Origin: JAHWKS01 sp964458385
GTDB taxonomy: Bacteria; Planctomycetota; Planctomycetia; Pirellulales; Pirellulaceae
DNA length: 8,992 nucleotides
Assembly: GCA_964458385.1 (NCBI GenBank)
Contig: CAYWIS010000238.1
Span: 1 to 8,992 of the forward strand
Direction of reading: 5' to 3'
Part shown: positions 1 to 5,983 of the stretch, piece by piece
Numbering within the stretch: the first letter of the stretch is position 1
Layout: each line of letters begins with the position of its first letter
Made by a program: the position numbers and the translations under genes
The notes under the pieces: generated by a model
What the model was told of the DNA's origin: nothing
The model's input: only the letters and a program-made list of their open reading frames with translations
Databases searched by the model: none

Positions 1-339
1 CGGTCGGTTGCCATCGTCCTACGACGGTCGGTTTGCCGAGGGCGGTGTCTCCACTTTTCGGCTGCGCTGGCGGGACGTGCAGCGAGCCCTTCGGGCCTTT
101 ACGTCGCCCGCCTGCGATAACGCCGCCGCGGTGCGCCGTATACTCCGATGGCATTGCTTGCGTTTGCGGGGCTGGAACGCTCCAGCTTCTCCCCTGACCC
201 GTCGGCCATGTGCCGGCCATGACGGTTGCCCGCGTTGGCTGCCTTGGCGTGGTTGAGCGGAACATCATTTGCGTGGCGGTAAGATCAGAACTTGTGACGA
301 ACTTTCACGCCAACCGTTTACCCGTGTGAGGAGTCGACC
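1..339. other. left-edge region without a convincing gene
   Basis: I see no supportable gene here. The one open frame (8-256, +) is rich in Arg, Cys and Trp, has no recognisable motif and no clear ribosome binding site. The left edge holds an imperfect direct repeat: CGGTCGGTTGCC at 1-12 recurs as CGGTCGGTTTGCC at 25-37, a 24-base period that may continue outside the window. CGGCCATG also occurs twice in close succession near 202-220. The last part, about 270-339, must hold the promoter and leader of the gene starting at 340, but I could not pick a -35/-10 pair with confidence. Confidence 0.5.
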
Positions 340-636
340 ATGCCTTCGTGGAGCAAAAAAGACGAGCGTCAGTATGAGCGCATTAAGGAAAGCAGCAAGG
401 AGCGTGGCGAATCCGAGGAATGGGCCAAGGAGATTGCCGCCCGGACCGTGAACAAACGGCGGCGTGAGGAAGGACGCACCCCGAATCGGCAAACGCAAGG
501 CACGGGGAATCCTAATCGCCCGCTTCGGGAACGCTCTCGCCAGGAGCTCTATAACATGGCGAAAGAGATGAAGATTCCGGGGCGAAGCAAAATGAATAAG
601 GCCCAGTTGGTCAGCGCGATTCAGAAGAAACGCTAA
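340..636 (+). CDS. small Rho_N-domain (SAP-like) protein
   Basis: A 98-residue, highly charged protein with two parts. Residues about 1-60 are a Lys/Arg/Glu-rich helical region with the run EIAARTVNKRRREEGRTP (31-48), a signature of a family of small stress-associated bacterial proteins of unknown role. Residues about 66-98 resemble the SAP-like Rho_N domain found at the N-terminus of Rho: SRQELYNMAKEMKIPGRSKM followed by NKAQLVSAI. The domain usually binds or supports binding of nucleic acid, so a nucleic-acid-binding role is likely; the target is unknown. The start is well supported by GAGGAG at 327-332 ahead of the ATG. The gene is monocistronic and converges on the CBS-domain gene at 827. 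The Rho gene in this same window lacks this domain, which is noted as a finding. The family call is from recall of the motif, not from a search. Confidence 0.85.
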   Translation: MPSWSKKDERQYERIKESSKERGESEEWAKEIAARTVNKRRREEGRTPNRQTQGTGNPNRPLRERSRQELYNMAKEMKIPGRSKMNKAQLVSAIQKKR

Positions 637-706
637 CACCGTGCTTAGCTCGAATGACGGGGCCTGGTTGTTGACCCGTCGTCTGGCTCTCAGCGCATTC
701 GTTACG

Positions 707-729
707 GTCGGCGGGCACTAACCGCCGAC
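707..729. terminator. GC-rich stem-loop between convergent genes
   Basis: GTCGGCGG (707-714) and CCGCCGAC (722-729) form a perfect 8-bp stem around a 7-base loop. It lies about 70 bases after the stop of the Rho_N-domain gene. The following bases, TACTTCGGTTT, are only partly T-rich, so this is a weak intrinsic terminator or an RNA end-protecting hairpin. A looser stem, GACGGG (656-661) with CCCGTC (675-680), precedes it. Confidence 0.4.
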
Positions 730-768
730 TACTTCGGTTTCGCAATCGCGGAAGGCGCCACAATATCC

Positions 769-793
769 GCGAGCGTCGGATGAAGACGCTCGC
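769..793. terminator. 9-bp stem-loop downstream of the CBS gene
   Basis: GCGAGCGTC (769-777) pairs perfectly with GACGCTCGC (785-793) around a 7-base loop. The right arm can instead pair as CTCGC-TTTA-GCGAG (789-802), so two mutually exclusive hairpins are possible. There is no T-tract on either strand. It sits 33 bases past the stop of the minus-strand CBS gene, so it most likely marks transcript ends from both directions. Confidence 0.4.
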
Positions 794-826
794 TTTAGCG
801 AGGGTTCTTGAGCAGACCTGTGTGGC

Positions 827-1252
827 TCAATGGGCGTGGGCTGGCTCCGAGATACGTTCGAGCACTTCGCCGCATTCCTGTTCGTCGGCCGTCAACGCCA
901 AGTCGCCGAGCGACACGATTCCGACCAACCGCTTGCTGCGATTGAGTACTGGAAGCCGCCGGATCTGCTTGTCCTTCATAATCTGCTCTACTTGCTGCAG
1001 ATCATCATCTTCGAAGCAGTAAGCGACTCCTTTCGACATGGCTTGGCGAACCGGGGTTTGGGTTGGGTCGCAACCATCGGCGATGGCCCGAATTGTGATG
1101 TCGCGGTCGGTGATCATGCCCGCGAGCCGATCGTTGTCGCAAATTGGCAACGAACCCACATCCAAACTGCGCATCTTCTGAGCCGCTTCCTGAAGCGTTG
1201 CGTCGGGACTGATGCAGGTCACATCCGTGGTCATGACATCGCGTACGTTCAT
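827..1252 (-). CDS. two-CBS-domain protein (stand-alone CBS pair)
   Basis: A 141-residue soluble protein made almost entirely of two CBS domains, which together form a Bateman module that usually binds adenine nucleotides or related ligands. CBS1 spans about residues 1-58, starting MNVRDVMTTDV and ending in the typical GMITDRDI (45-52). CBS2 spans about 66-122, with AMSKGV, the strand IRRLPVLN (97-104) and GIVSLGDLAL (111-120). No enzymatic or membrane domain is attached, so it should act as a sensor or partner protein. It resembles the stand-alone CBS proteins such as mycobacterial Hrp1. The start is supported by GAGGAG about 8 bases upstream. The same strand carries the DUF2267-like remnant and the hydrolase upstream, but the 347-base spacer argues for its own promoter. 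A second CBS-pair gene lies at 5984-6421. Confidence 0.93.
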   Translation of the reverse strand: MNVRDVMTTDVTCISPDATLQEAAQKMRSLDVGSLPICDNDRLAGMITDRDITIRAIADGCDPTQTPVRQAMSKGVAYCFEDDDLQQVEQIMKDKQIRRLPVLNRSKRLVGIVSLGDLALTADEQECGEVLERISEPAHAH

Positions 1253-1285
1253 GGCTGGTCTCCTCTCGTTAGGGTTGGCGTAGAG

Positions 1286-1460
1286 CTACTTGAAACATCC
1301 CTTCACACCTTGGGGCATCATGCCAATCACGTGCTTTATCTGGCCTTCCGTGATACGGCGGCGCAACTTCTGGTCCACGACCCGAAGAGCCGGTTCGGAT
1401 CCTCCGCCCATACGTTCATCTTGTCTCGCACCAACGCGATCAATTCGTCGCACGTCGATT
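1286..1460 (-). pseudogene. frameshifted DUF2267-like remnant
   Basis: In the spacer between the hydrolase and the CBS gene, two minus-strand frames join into a DUF2267-like stretch. The upstream frame (about 1460-1396) reads CDELIALVRDKMNVWAEDP. The downstream frame (about 1405-1286) reads EPALRVVDQKLRRRITEGQ and then IKHVIGMMPQGVKGCFK before a TAG at 1286-1288. Together they match the DUF2267 pattern: an initial D/E-E-L/F-hydrophobic helix, then A-V-L-x-x-L-x-x-R-I-x-x-G-E and Q-L-P. Each frame alone meets stops or lacks a start, so a frameshift near 1396-1411 is inferred. A 41-residue ORF from the ATG at 1411 could still be translated. DUF2267 genes often neighbour CBS and Hsp20 genes. The identification rests on motif recall and the fragment is short. 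Confidence 0.35.
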
Positions 1461-1599
1461 CAGTTGTGAGCGGTGCAAAACTAGGGCCGACACCGCGCGC
1501 ATTTCTGGTTCGAGCCTAGACAGGCAGACGGTGACAGTGCGACTGCGGTGTGATAAGGGATGTTTCCTTGCCATTACCAAGTGAGGCGGCAGTTTGCGG

Positions 1600-2265
1600 T
1601 CAGCCACGGGCGAGTTTGTCGCAGAACCACTTCTGGGCCAACTGAGCCACGGTATCGAGCGTTCCTGGCTCCTCAAACAAATGGGAGGCGCCAGGTACGA
1701 TTTCCAGTTGCGTCTCCGCCGTCATTTGCAACTGCGCTTCTTTATTGAGTGCGATTACGGGGTGGTCGTTGCCGCCGACAATCAGCAATGTGGGCGCTTG
1801 AACGCGCGGAAGGGCGGGACCGGCCAAATCGGGCCGACCGCCTCGCGACACGACCGCGCGAACGATACCCGGTCGCGCCGCCGCCGCAATCAGCGCTGCC
1901 GCCGCTCCGGTGCTGGCGCCGAACAGACCTACGGGCAGATCACGGAGTTCCTCCTGCTGGGTGATCCAATCCACCGTCTGGATCATGCGATCGCCCAGGA
2001 GTTGAATGTCAAACCGAAACTCGCGCGTGCGCTCGTCGATCAGCGCTTCCTCGGGTGTGAGTAAATCGAATAGCAAGGTCGCCAATTGATGTTGATTTAA
2101 TTGGCTGGCTACCCAGCGGTTGCGGGAGCTAAAGCGGCTGCTGCCGCTGCCATGAGCGAAGGCGATAATTCCCCTCGGCGAATCGGGGATCGTCAGGTCG
2201 CCTTCGAGAGCCAATTCGCCAATTTCGACGATACGACTGCGCGCCAGAGTGTAGGGGGCATTCAT
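1600..2265 (-). CDS. dienelactone hydrolase-like alpha/beta hydrolase
   Basis: A 221-residue single-domain alpha/beta hydrolase, the usual length for DLH-type members. The N-terminal strands (about 12-37) lead to the oxyanion-loop motif FAHGSGSSRFSSRN (36-49). The nucleophile elbow is G-A-S-T-G at 116-120 with Ser118. Asp167 in LLIVGGNDHPV and His195 in PGASHLFEEPG complete a plausible catalytic triad. There is no signal peptide, so it is cytoplasmic. The HGSGSSR and ASHLFEEPG motifs are those of the hydrolase often fused to or encoded beside a phosphoribosyltransferase of the Rv0571c type; such a partner is present at 6697-7359. The natural substrate is unknown. The start is supported by GGTGAGGAG about 7 bases upstream of the ATG. 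A small ORF ends 21 bases upstream on the same strand and could be co-transcribed. Confidence 0.9.
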   Translation of the reverse strand: MNAPYTLARSRIVEIGELALEGDLTIPDSPRGIIAFAHGSGSSRFSSRNRWVASQLNQHQLATLLFDLLTPEEALIDERTREFRFDIQLLGDRMIQTVDWITQQEELRDLPVGLFGASTGAAAALIAAAARPGIVRAVVSRGGRPDLAGPALPRVQAPTLLIVGGNDHPVIALNKEAQLQMTAETQLEIVPGASHLFEEPGTLDTVAQLAQKWFCDKLARG

Positions 2266-2286
2266 GGTTTTCTCCTCACCGGAAGG

Positions 2287-2430
2287 CTATGCCGACAAGC
2301 AAGAGGGGCAACTCTCCGAGCCTGAGCGCTGCGCGGAAGCTCGCAGCCCGAGGCTTAAGACGGCAATCGGAAGGAAGAACGTTACCGCTGGAGCCAAGCG
2401 GTTGCTGAGGGCGCCCTTGGTAGCGTCCAT
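2287..2430 (-). CDS. possible 47-aa membrane or secreted peptide
   Basis: An ORF of 47 residues that ends 21 bases before the hydrolase start and reads in the same direction. After a short charged start (MDATKGALSNR) comes a hydrophobic stretch, LAPAVTFFLPIAVLSLGL (12-29), then ASAQRSGSES and a C-terminal CPSC motif. This could be a single membrane helix or a signal peptide cut after ASA. Against it: there is no good ribosome binding site upstream of the ATG, I recognise no family, and the open frame extends upstream into low-quality sequence. It also overlaps the region where the hydrolase promoter should lie. No other gene is visible between 2431 and the Rho leader. Confidence 0.28.
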   Translation of the reverse strand: MDATKGALSNRLAPAVTFFLPIAVLSLGLRASAQRSGSESCPSCLSA

Positions 2431-2779
2431 GGTTGCATTTCTGCAAAAGCCGCGCCCGTGCCGCCCTAGGAATTGCCTCGCCGGCTCTCCGCGACCAACA
2501 CCCGGTGCGCGGCGGGAGACGGAAGCCGGTGTCTGGCGGAGCGTCGAGCAAGAGGAGCGAAACCGATCGCCCCCCGGATCAACACGGGACACAAATCGTA
2601 CGCGATCGGCGACTTGGCCCGGCTCCGCCCTGGCAGGATGACGGGCTTTCTGTGGTTTGGTGCGAACCATTTGGGGGTTCAGCACGTATAGAAGGTGCAA
2701 GCATTTACGTCTACCATCTAGCGCAAATCGTTCTGCACCATTGGCGGCAATTCCAAGTTTTCCCTTCTTTGCCGCAGCT

Positions 2780-2802
2780 TACTCACGGGACAGCCGTGAG
2801 TA
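2780..2802 (+). promoter_or_regulatory. perfect 9-bp hairpin in the spacer upstream of rho
   Basis: TACTCACGG (2780-2788) and CCGTGAGTA (2794-2802) form a perfect 9-bp stem with the 5-base loop GACAG. It lies 220 bases before the Rho start in an otherwise gene-free spacer. The downstream bases GCGTGTTCTTCTA are pyrimidine-rich but lack a clean T-tract, so an attenuator, a terminator for upstream transcription or an operator are all possible. On the minus strand no T-tract follows. Confidence 0.4.
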
Positions 2803-2992
2803 GCGTGTTCTTCTACTCCCGCGACGATGAGCCGGATCTGAGGATATCGCCAGGGTTCTTTGCGGCGATGCGCATGTTTGGCTCGTTTTCAGGCCCACTA
2901 GCACGGTGATACCGCGCTCATGCGGAATGTGCGGAGGCGGGCGGTTCGATCATCGCGGGGCTTGCGCTCATCCGGGACATCTTTGGTCTCGG

Positions 2993-3021
2993 TCCATCTC
3001 TTCTGTCTCTACTTTCTCACC
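2993..3021 (+). promoter_or_regulatory. pyrimidine-rich tract at the rho start (rut-like)
   Basis: The 29 bases just before the Rho ATG contain 25 pyrimidines and many YC dimers, and there is no Shine-Dalgarno sequence. Rho's primary RNA-binding site prefers YC dimers in C-rich, G-poor RNA, and rho genes in well-studied bacteria are autoregulated through their leaders. This tract is therefore a candidate autoregulatory rut element. It could equally be an S1-type translation enhancer replacing the missing Shine-Dalgarno. Confidence 0.35.
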
Positions 3022-4278
3022 ATGAAGAAGCAAACGAAACGACAATCTCTTAAGACGCGCCGACATCCTGCTCCGAACGCCAAAGGGGCACGCAACCAGC
3101 AACACGCGGTACAGCGAAAGCCCCGACGCGAACTTCGGCCTGCTCCGCATGCGGCCCGAACCGGCGAGGTCGAGGGCGTGCTCGAACTGCATCCGCAGGG
3201 GTATGGTTTCCTGCGGGATCGCGCCAATGATCTCTTGCCCAAAGAGGGCGATGTCTACGTACCTGCGCGATTAATTCGCGAGCTTGACTTGCGGCCGGGC
3301 GATTACCTTACGGGCGTCGCCGAGGCGAGCGGAAAAGCAGGTTCTCGGCTTATGACCGTCACCGCGCGGGAGGGCCGGCCTTTGGACGAACTCCCACCGC
3401 GCCGTGACTTCGACACTTTGACCCCGATTAACCCGGAATGCCAATTGCGGCTGGAAACCGGCCCTCAACCGCTAACTACGCGGGTCATCGACCTGTTGGC
3501 TCCGCTAGGAAAGGGGCAGCGTGGTTTGATCGTCGCGCCACCGCGTAGCGGCAAGACGGTATTACTGCAACACATTGGCCAAGCGATCGGCGTGAACCAT
3601 CCTGAAGTCGAGCTAATTGTTTTGCTGGTCGACGAACGTCCTGAAGAAGTGACGGACATGCGCCGCAACATTCCCGGCCAGGTGTTCGCCAGCAGCCTTG
3701 ACCATGATATTGAGAATCATGTGCGACTCGCTCGATTGGTGCTGGAACGCTGCAAGCGGTTGGCCGAAGAGGGCAAGGACGTGTTACTCCTGATCGACTC
3801 GATCACCCGTCTGGCCCGCGCCTTCAATAAACACATCGGTAATTCGGGACGCACCATGACCGGTGGCGTCGATATCCGGGCGTTGGATATTCCGAAGAAA
3901 CTGTTCGCGTCTGCTCGCGCTTTCGACGAGGGCGGTTCGCTAACAATCCTGGCGACTGCCCTGGTGGAGACGGGCAGCCGAATGGACGACGTCATCTTTG
4001 AGGAGTTCAAAGGGACGGGCAACTTGGAGTTGACATTGGATCGTCGCCTGGCCGATCGTCGTGTCTGGCCGGCGATCGATATTGAACGGACGGGCACGCG
4101 TCGCGAGGAAAAGCTGCTTGACCCGGCGACGCTCCAAGCTGTCAATGCGCTGCGTCGGGCCCTGAGCCGCACTGAGCCTGTCGAGGCGATGACGCAATTG
4201 ACCGCACAGTTGTCGAAGTATCCGACGAACCAGGAATTCCTAAGCAAGATCTGGGAAACGACAATGCGGGCTGCGTAA
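3022..4278 (+). CDS. rho: transcription termination factor Rho
   Basis: Hexameric RNA-dependent ATPase that loads on nascent RNA and terminates transcription. From the ATG at 3022 it has 418 residues, close to the 419 of the E. coli protein. Residues 1-46 are a basic, probably disordered tail (15 Lys/Arg) in place of the usual SAP-like Rho_N domain. The cold-shock RNA-binding domain follows (about 49-115), with GYGFLR (60-65) and DVYVP (77-81). The ATPase core has Walker A APPRSGKT (172-179), the catalytic DERPEEV (204-210), Walker B LLLIDSITRLAR with Asp259, the Q-loop SGRTMTGGVD (275-284) and the arginine finger in GTRREE (Arg360). All key residues are intact. An in-frame ATG at 2920 would add 34 residues unlike any Rho, so 3022 is preferred, although neither start has a Shine-Dalgarno. 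A strong intrinsic terminator follows at 4310-4340. Confidence 0.97.
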   Translation: MKKQTKRQSLKTRRHPAPNAKGARNQQHAVQRKPRRELRPAPHAARTGEVEGVLELHPQGYGFLRDRANDLLPKEGDVYVPARLIRELDLRPGDYLTGVAEASGKAGSRLMTVTAREGRPLDELPPRRDFDTLTPINPECQLRLETGPQPLTTRVIDLLAPLGKGQRGLIVAPPRSGKTVLLQHIGQAIGVNHPEVELIVLLVDERPEEVTDMRRNIPGQVFASSLDHDIENHVRLARLVLERCKRLAEEGKDVLLLIDSITRLARAFNKHIGNSGRTMTGGVDIRALDIPKKLFASARAFDEGGSLTILATALVETGSRMDDVIFEEFKGTGNLELTLDRRLADRRVWPAIDIERTGTRREEKLLDPATLQAVNALRRALSRTEPVEAMTQLTAQLSKYPTNQEFLSKIWETTMRAA

Positions 4279-4309
4279 TTCCCGATCTGTACATGTACGC
4301 TCTACCTAG

Positions 4310-4340
4310 ACCGGCGCGTTGCACGCGCCGGTTTTCTTTT
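4310..4340 (+). terminator. intrinsic terminator of rho
   Basis: ACCGGCGCG (4310-4318) pairs perfectly with CGCGCCGGT (4324-4332) around the loop TTGCA, followed at once by TTTTCTTTT (4332-4340). It lies 32 bases past the Rho stop and is the clearest Rho-independent terminator in the window. The minus strand lacks a T-tract here, so it should not serve the converging Hsp20 gene. Confidence 0.9.
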
Positions 4341-4363
4341 AGGAGCTTGTAGCGGCGAAGGCA

Positions 4364-4828
4364 TTAGCCGCCTTTGACTTCAATGCGTTTTCCTTTCGCT
4401 TCTTCCCCTTTGGGAATGTGAATATTCAGGATGCCGTTGCGATAATGGGCGTTGATTCGATCGACGTCAACGCCCGGCGGGAGCGGGATCGTCTCGTGGA
4501 TTGCCCCATAGCGCCGCCACGAGGCGCCTTCCTCGTCTCCTTCTTCTTTGTGTTCGGCATGAATGCGGAGGTAGTTCCCGGCCACTTGGACGTTGAAGTC
4601 TTCCGGGGCGAAGCCTGGCGCTTCGGCGTGAACTACCAACTCATCGTCACGATCGTCTACTTCAACATTCCAGCCTCGCTCTTCGGCGAAGGCCGGAAAG
4701 TTTTCGAAGAACCGCTCCATCATCTCGTTGAATTCTTGTCGGAATCGCTCCAGAGGATGGGCGCTCCACTCGGTCAAGGCGCCCCCATTGCCGCCCCAGT
4801 GCCGCTTCCAAGGGCTCAGCCGTGTCAT
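4364..4828 (-). CDS. small heat-shock protein, Hsp20/alpha-crystallin family
   Basis: An ATP-independent holdase chaperone of 154 residues that should form oligomers and keep unfolding proteins soluble in the cytoplasm. Residues about 1-50 are the variable N-terminal arm with an amphipathic helix (PLERFRQEFNEMMERFFENF). The alpha-crystallin domain runs from about Trp53 to 141: WNVEVDDRDDELVVHAEAPG, FNVQVAGNYLRIHAE and the hallmark RNGILNIHIPK (130-140). The tail ends KRIEVKGG, whose I-E-V (149-151) is the I-x-I/V motif that links dimers. The start at 4828 is fixed by AAGGAGG 8 bases upstream; a longer in-frame reading to 4936 lacks such a site. It converges with rho. I see no CIRCE element, but the Shine-Dalgarno may be partly paired (4833-4861). 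Confidence 0.95.
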   Translation of the reverse strand: MTRLSPWKRHWGGNGGALTEWSAHPLERFRQEFNEMMERFFENFPAFAEERGWNVEVDDRDDELVVHAEAPGFAPEDFNVQVAGNYLRIHAEHKEEGDEEGASWRRYGAIHETIPLPPGVDVDRINAHYRNGILNIHIPKGEEAKGKRIEVKGG

Positions 4829-4832
4829 GATG

Positions 4833-4861
4833 TGTTCCTCCTTCTTTGTAGTATGGGAACA
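4833..4861 (-). promoter_or_regulatory. possible Shine-Dalgarno-masking hairpin of hsp20
   Basis: In the hsp20 mRNA leader, TGTTCC (4861-4856) can pair with GGAACA (4838-4833). The second arm includes the last two G of the AAGGAGG ribosome binding site. The 6-bp stem has a 17-base loop, so it would be weak. Hsp20 mRNAs in several bacteria carry RNA thermometers that mask the ribosome binding site, which makes this worth noting; it lacks the clear features of a ROSE or fourU element. Confidence 0.25.
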
Positions 4862-5333
4862 GGGCATCCAAACGCTTTTCGTTACCACGTCTGCGTTCCT
4901 ATGAGGGGTGGACGTCGAACGAATCGCCACAATCACGGTCGTCGGGACACTCTCGGCGGCCCGACGATGTTTTGTTTGCCGCTGCGTCCATGAACGTCAG
5001 CAGGCGGAATCGTTGCTGCGATCGCAATGAAAGGGTTTGTGAATGCAATCTTGGCGCCGGGCGCCATAACCTGTGGACGCCCGACTCCTTCAGGGTGAAC
5101 TCCTGTTTTGGTGACTCTTGATTTCTTCGCGACGACACGGGTTCGTTGGGGCGCGCATATCGGAACGTGCGGAACTGAGTGACCCCGAAGCGGGGTTGTA
5201 CCATGTTGAGCCTTGTGGTCTACGTTCCCCTTGGGAGCGTCGGGGACGACTTCATTTACCCGGCGAAGACGTCGAACCTTTGCAAGTCATATTTCCGTGA
5301 AGCAGAGTGCTCGAACAGCCGCGACCAAGTGGC
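4862..5333. other. gene-poor spacer upstream of hsp20
   Basis: About 470 bases with no gene I can support. The open frames on both strands are Arg/Ser-rich, have no family motif and no convincing ribosome binding site. It must contain the hsp20 promoter. The one clear structure is an odd palindrome at 5052-5066, TGGCGCC-G-GGCGCCA, about 225 bases upstream of the hsp20 start, a possible protein-binding site or hairpin base. Confidence 0.5.
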
Positions 5334-5336
5334 GTG

Positions 5337-5534
5337 TCAGCCCGGCTCTTGGTTAATTCCCGCGACCGTAACCGCACAGGAGATGGCTTCCCCACTATTG
5401 GACACGCTCGATGTAGGCGCTGCCGACGGTTTTGGCGGCGCCGGGGCCGGAGGCGCAGGCTCGTCATGGCAGCCGGACAAAATCAGCGGTAAGACGGTCA
5501 CGCCGAGGGCCAAACGAAGCGTCATTGGGGCCAT
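5337..5534 (-). CDS. short proline-rich lipoprotein
   Basis: A 65-residue protein with a type II (lipoprotein) signal: a short start with Arg7, a hydrophobic core LALGVTVLPLIL (8-19) and the lipobox L-S-G-C with Cys22 as the expected lipidated residue. The mature part begins HDEPAPPAPAPPKPSAAP, a Pro/Ala-rich linker, and ends in about 25 residues without a recognisable fold, including Cys53. It should be anchored to a membrane facing the periplasm; no function can be given. The start at 5534 is chosen because AGGGAG stands 6 bases upstream; a further in-frame start codon at 5555 is possible. It is the only gene in this interval and has no operon partner. Confidence 0.55.
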   Translation of the reverse strand: MAPMTLRLALGVTVLPLILSGCHDEPAPPAPAPPKPSAAPTSSVSNSGEAISCAVTVAGINQEPG

Positions 5535-5682
5535 TGGGGGCTCCCTTTCGTGCAAACCGATTCGGTGTTATGCGTGCTGTTGTTGGGCCGACGAGATGAA
5601 GGGCCGATTATCACATCCTTAACGCTCACCCAGGCGAGCCTTGGCGCCCATGCGGCGCACGCCACAATACGTCAGGGCGTCG

Positions 5683-5967
5683 TTATGTAAAGAGAAAGCC
5701 GGCCATGGTAATTGCTGCCTTGCCGTCGTTCGTTCGAATTGCCAAGGTTTCCCCCGGCGCTCGCGTAATGGCTTGCGCCGGGGAGCGGCCTGCTCAAGTA
5801 TTCGAACTGTTCGCAATGCGCGAAATGGCTTCGGCCATATCTCGGCCGGCCATTCGATCGTTGAGCCAGACGGCGTTCCCCGCTGAATCAGGCCCGACGC
5901 CATGAGTCTGGAAGGAACGTGCGGACTCATGACTCGTGCTTATGCGGCGGAGAGCAGGCACGACCAT
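5683..5967 (-). pseudogene. ORF interrupted by an in-frame TGA, unknown family
   Basis: Downstream of the CBS gene ending at 5984, one minus-strand frame runs from an ATG at 5967 to a TAA at 5683-5685 with a single TGA at 5794-5796. The part before the TGA contains GPDSAGNAVWLNDRMAGRDM and then AEAISRIANSSNT; the part after it reads AGRSPAQAITRAPGETLAIR followed by TNDGKAAITMAGFLFT. Both parts look protein-like in composition, unlike the Arg-rich alternative frames. I do not recognise the family. A point-mutated pseudogene is the simplest reading; chance is also possible, and stop-codon readthrough or selenocysteine would need much more evidence. There is no Shine-Dalgarno before the ATG. The rest of 5535-5983 shows nothing else. 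Confidence 0.3.
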
Positions 5968-5983
5968 GGCCGGGAGTAACCGT

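Noticed and set aside
830..1519. 229-codon plus-strand ORF
   Set aside because: It is antisense to the well-supported CBS gene and has no family motif.
1594..2064. Plus-strand ORF over the hydrolase
   Set aside because: Antisense to the hydrolase with an intact catalytic triad; Arg-rich shadow composition.
2920..3021. N-terminal extension of Rho from the ATG at 2920
   Set aside because: The extra 34 residues resemble no Rho and include the translated pyrimidine tract; starting at 3022 gives the expected length.
3717..4247. 176-codon minus-strand ORF
   Set aside because: Antisense shadow of the conserved Rho ATPase core.
4829..4936. Longer Hsp20 start at 4936
   Set aside because: AAGGAGG sits just before the internal ATG at 4828, and the added residues are not alpha-crystallin-family sequence.
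4899..5204. 101-codon minus-strand ORF upstream of hsp20
   Set aside because: Arg/Ser-rich, no ribosome binding site, no recognisable family; occupies the expected hsp20 promoter region.
4862..5333. CIRCE-type operator for hsp20
   Set aside because: No TTAGCACTC / GAGTGCTAA inverted repeat was found.
5179..5622. 147-codon plus-strand ORF
   Set aside because: Overlaps the lipoprotein gene antisense; Cys/Gly-rich with no motif and no ribosome binding site.
5619..5930. 103-codon minus-strand ORF overlapping the TGA-interrupted frame
   Set aside because: Arg/Pro-rich composition typical of a shadow frame; the interrupted frame looks more protein-like.
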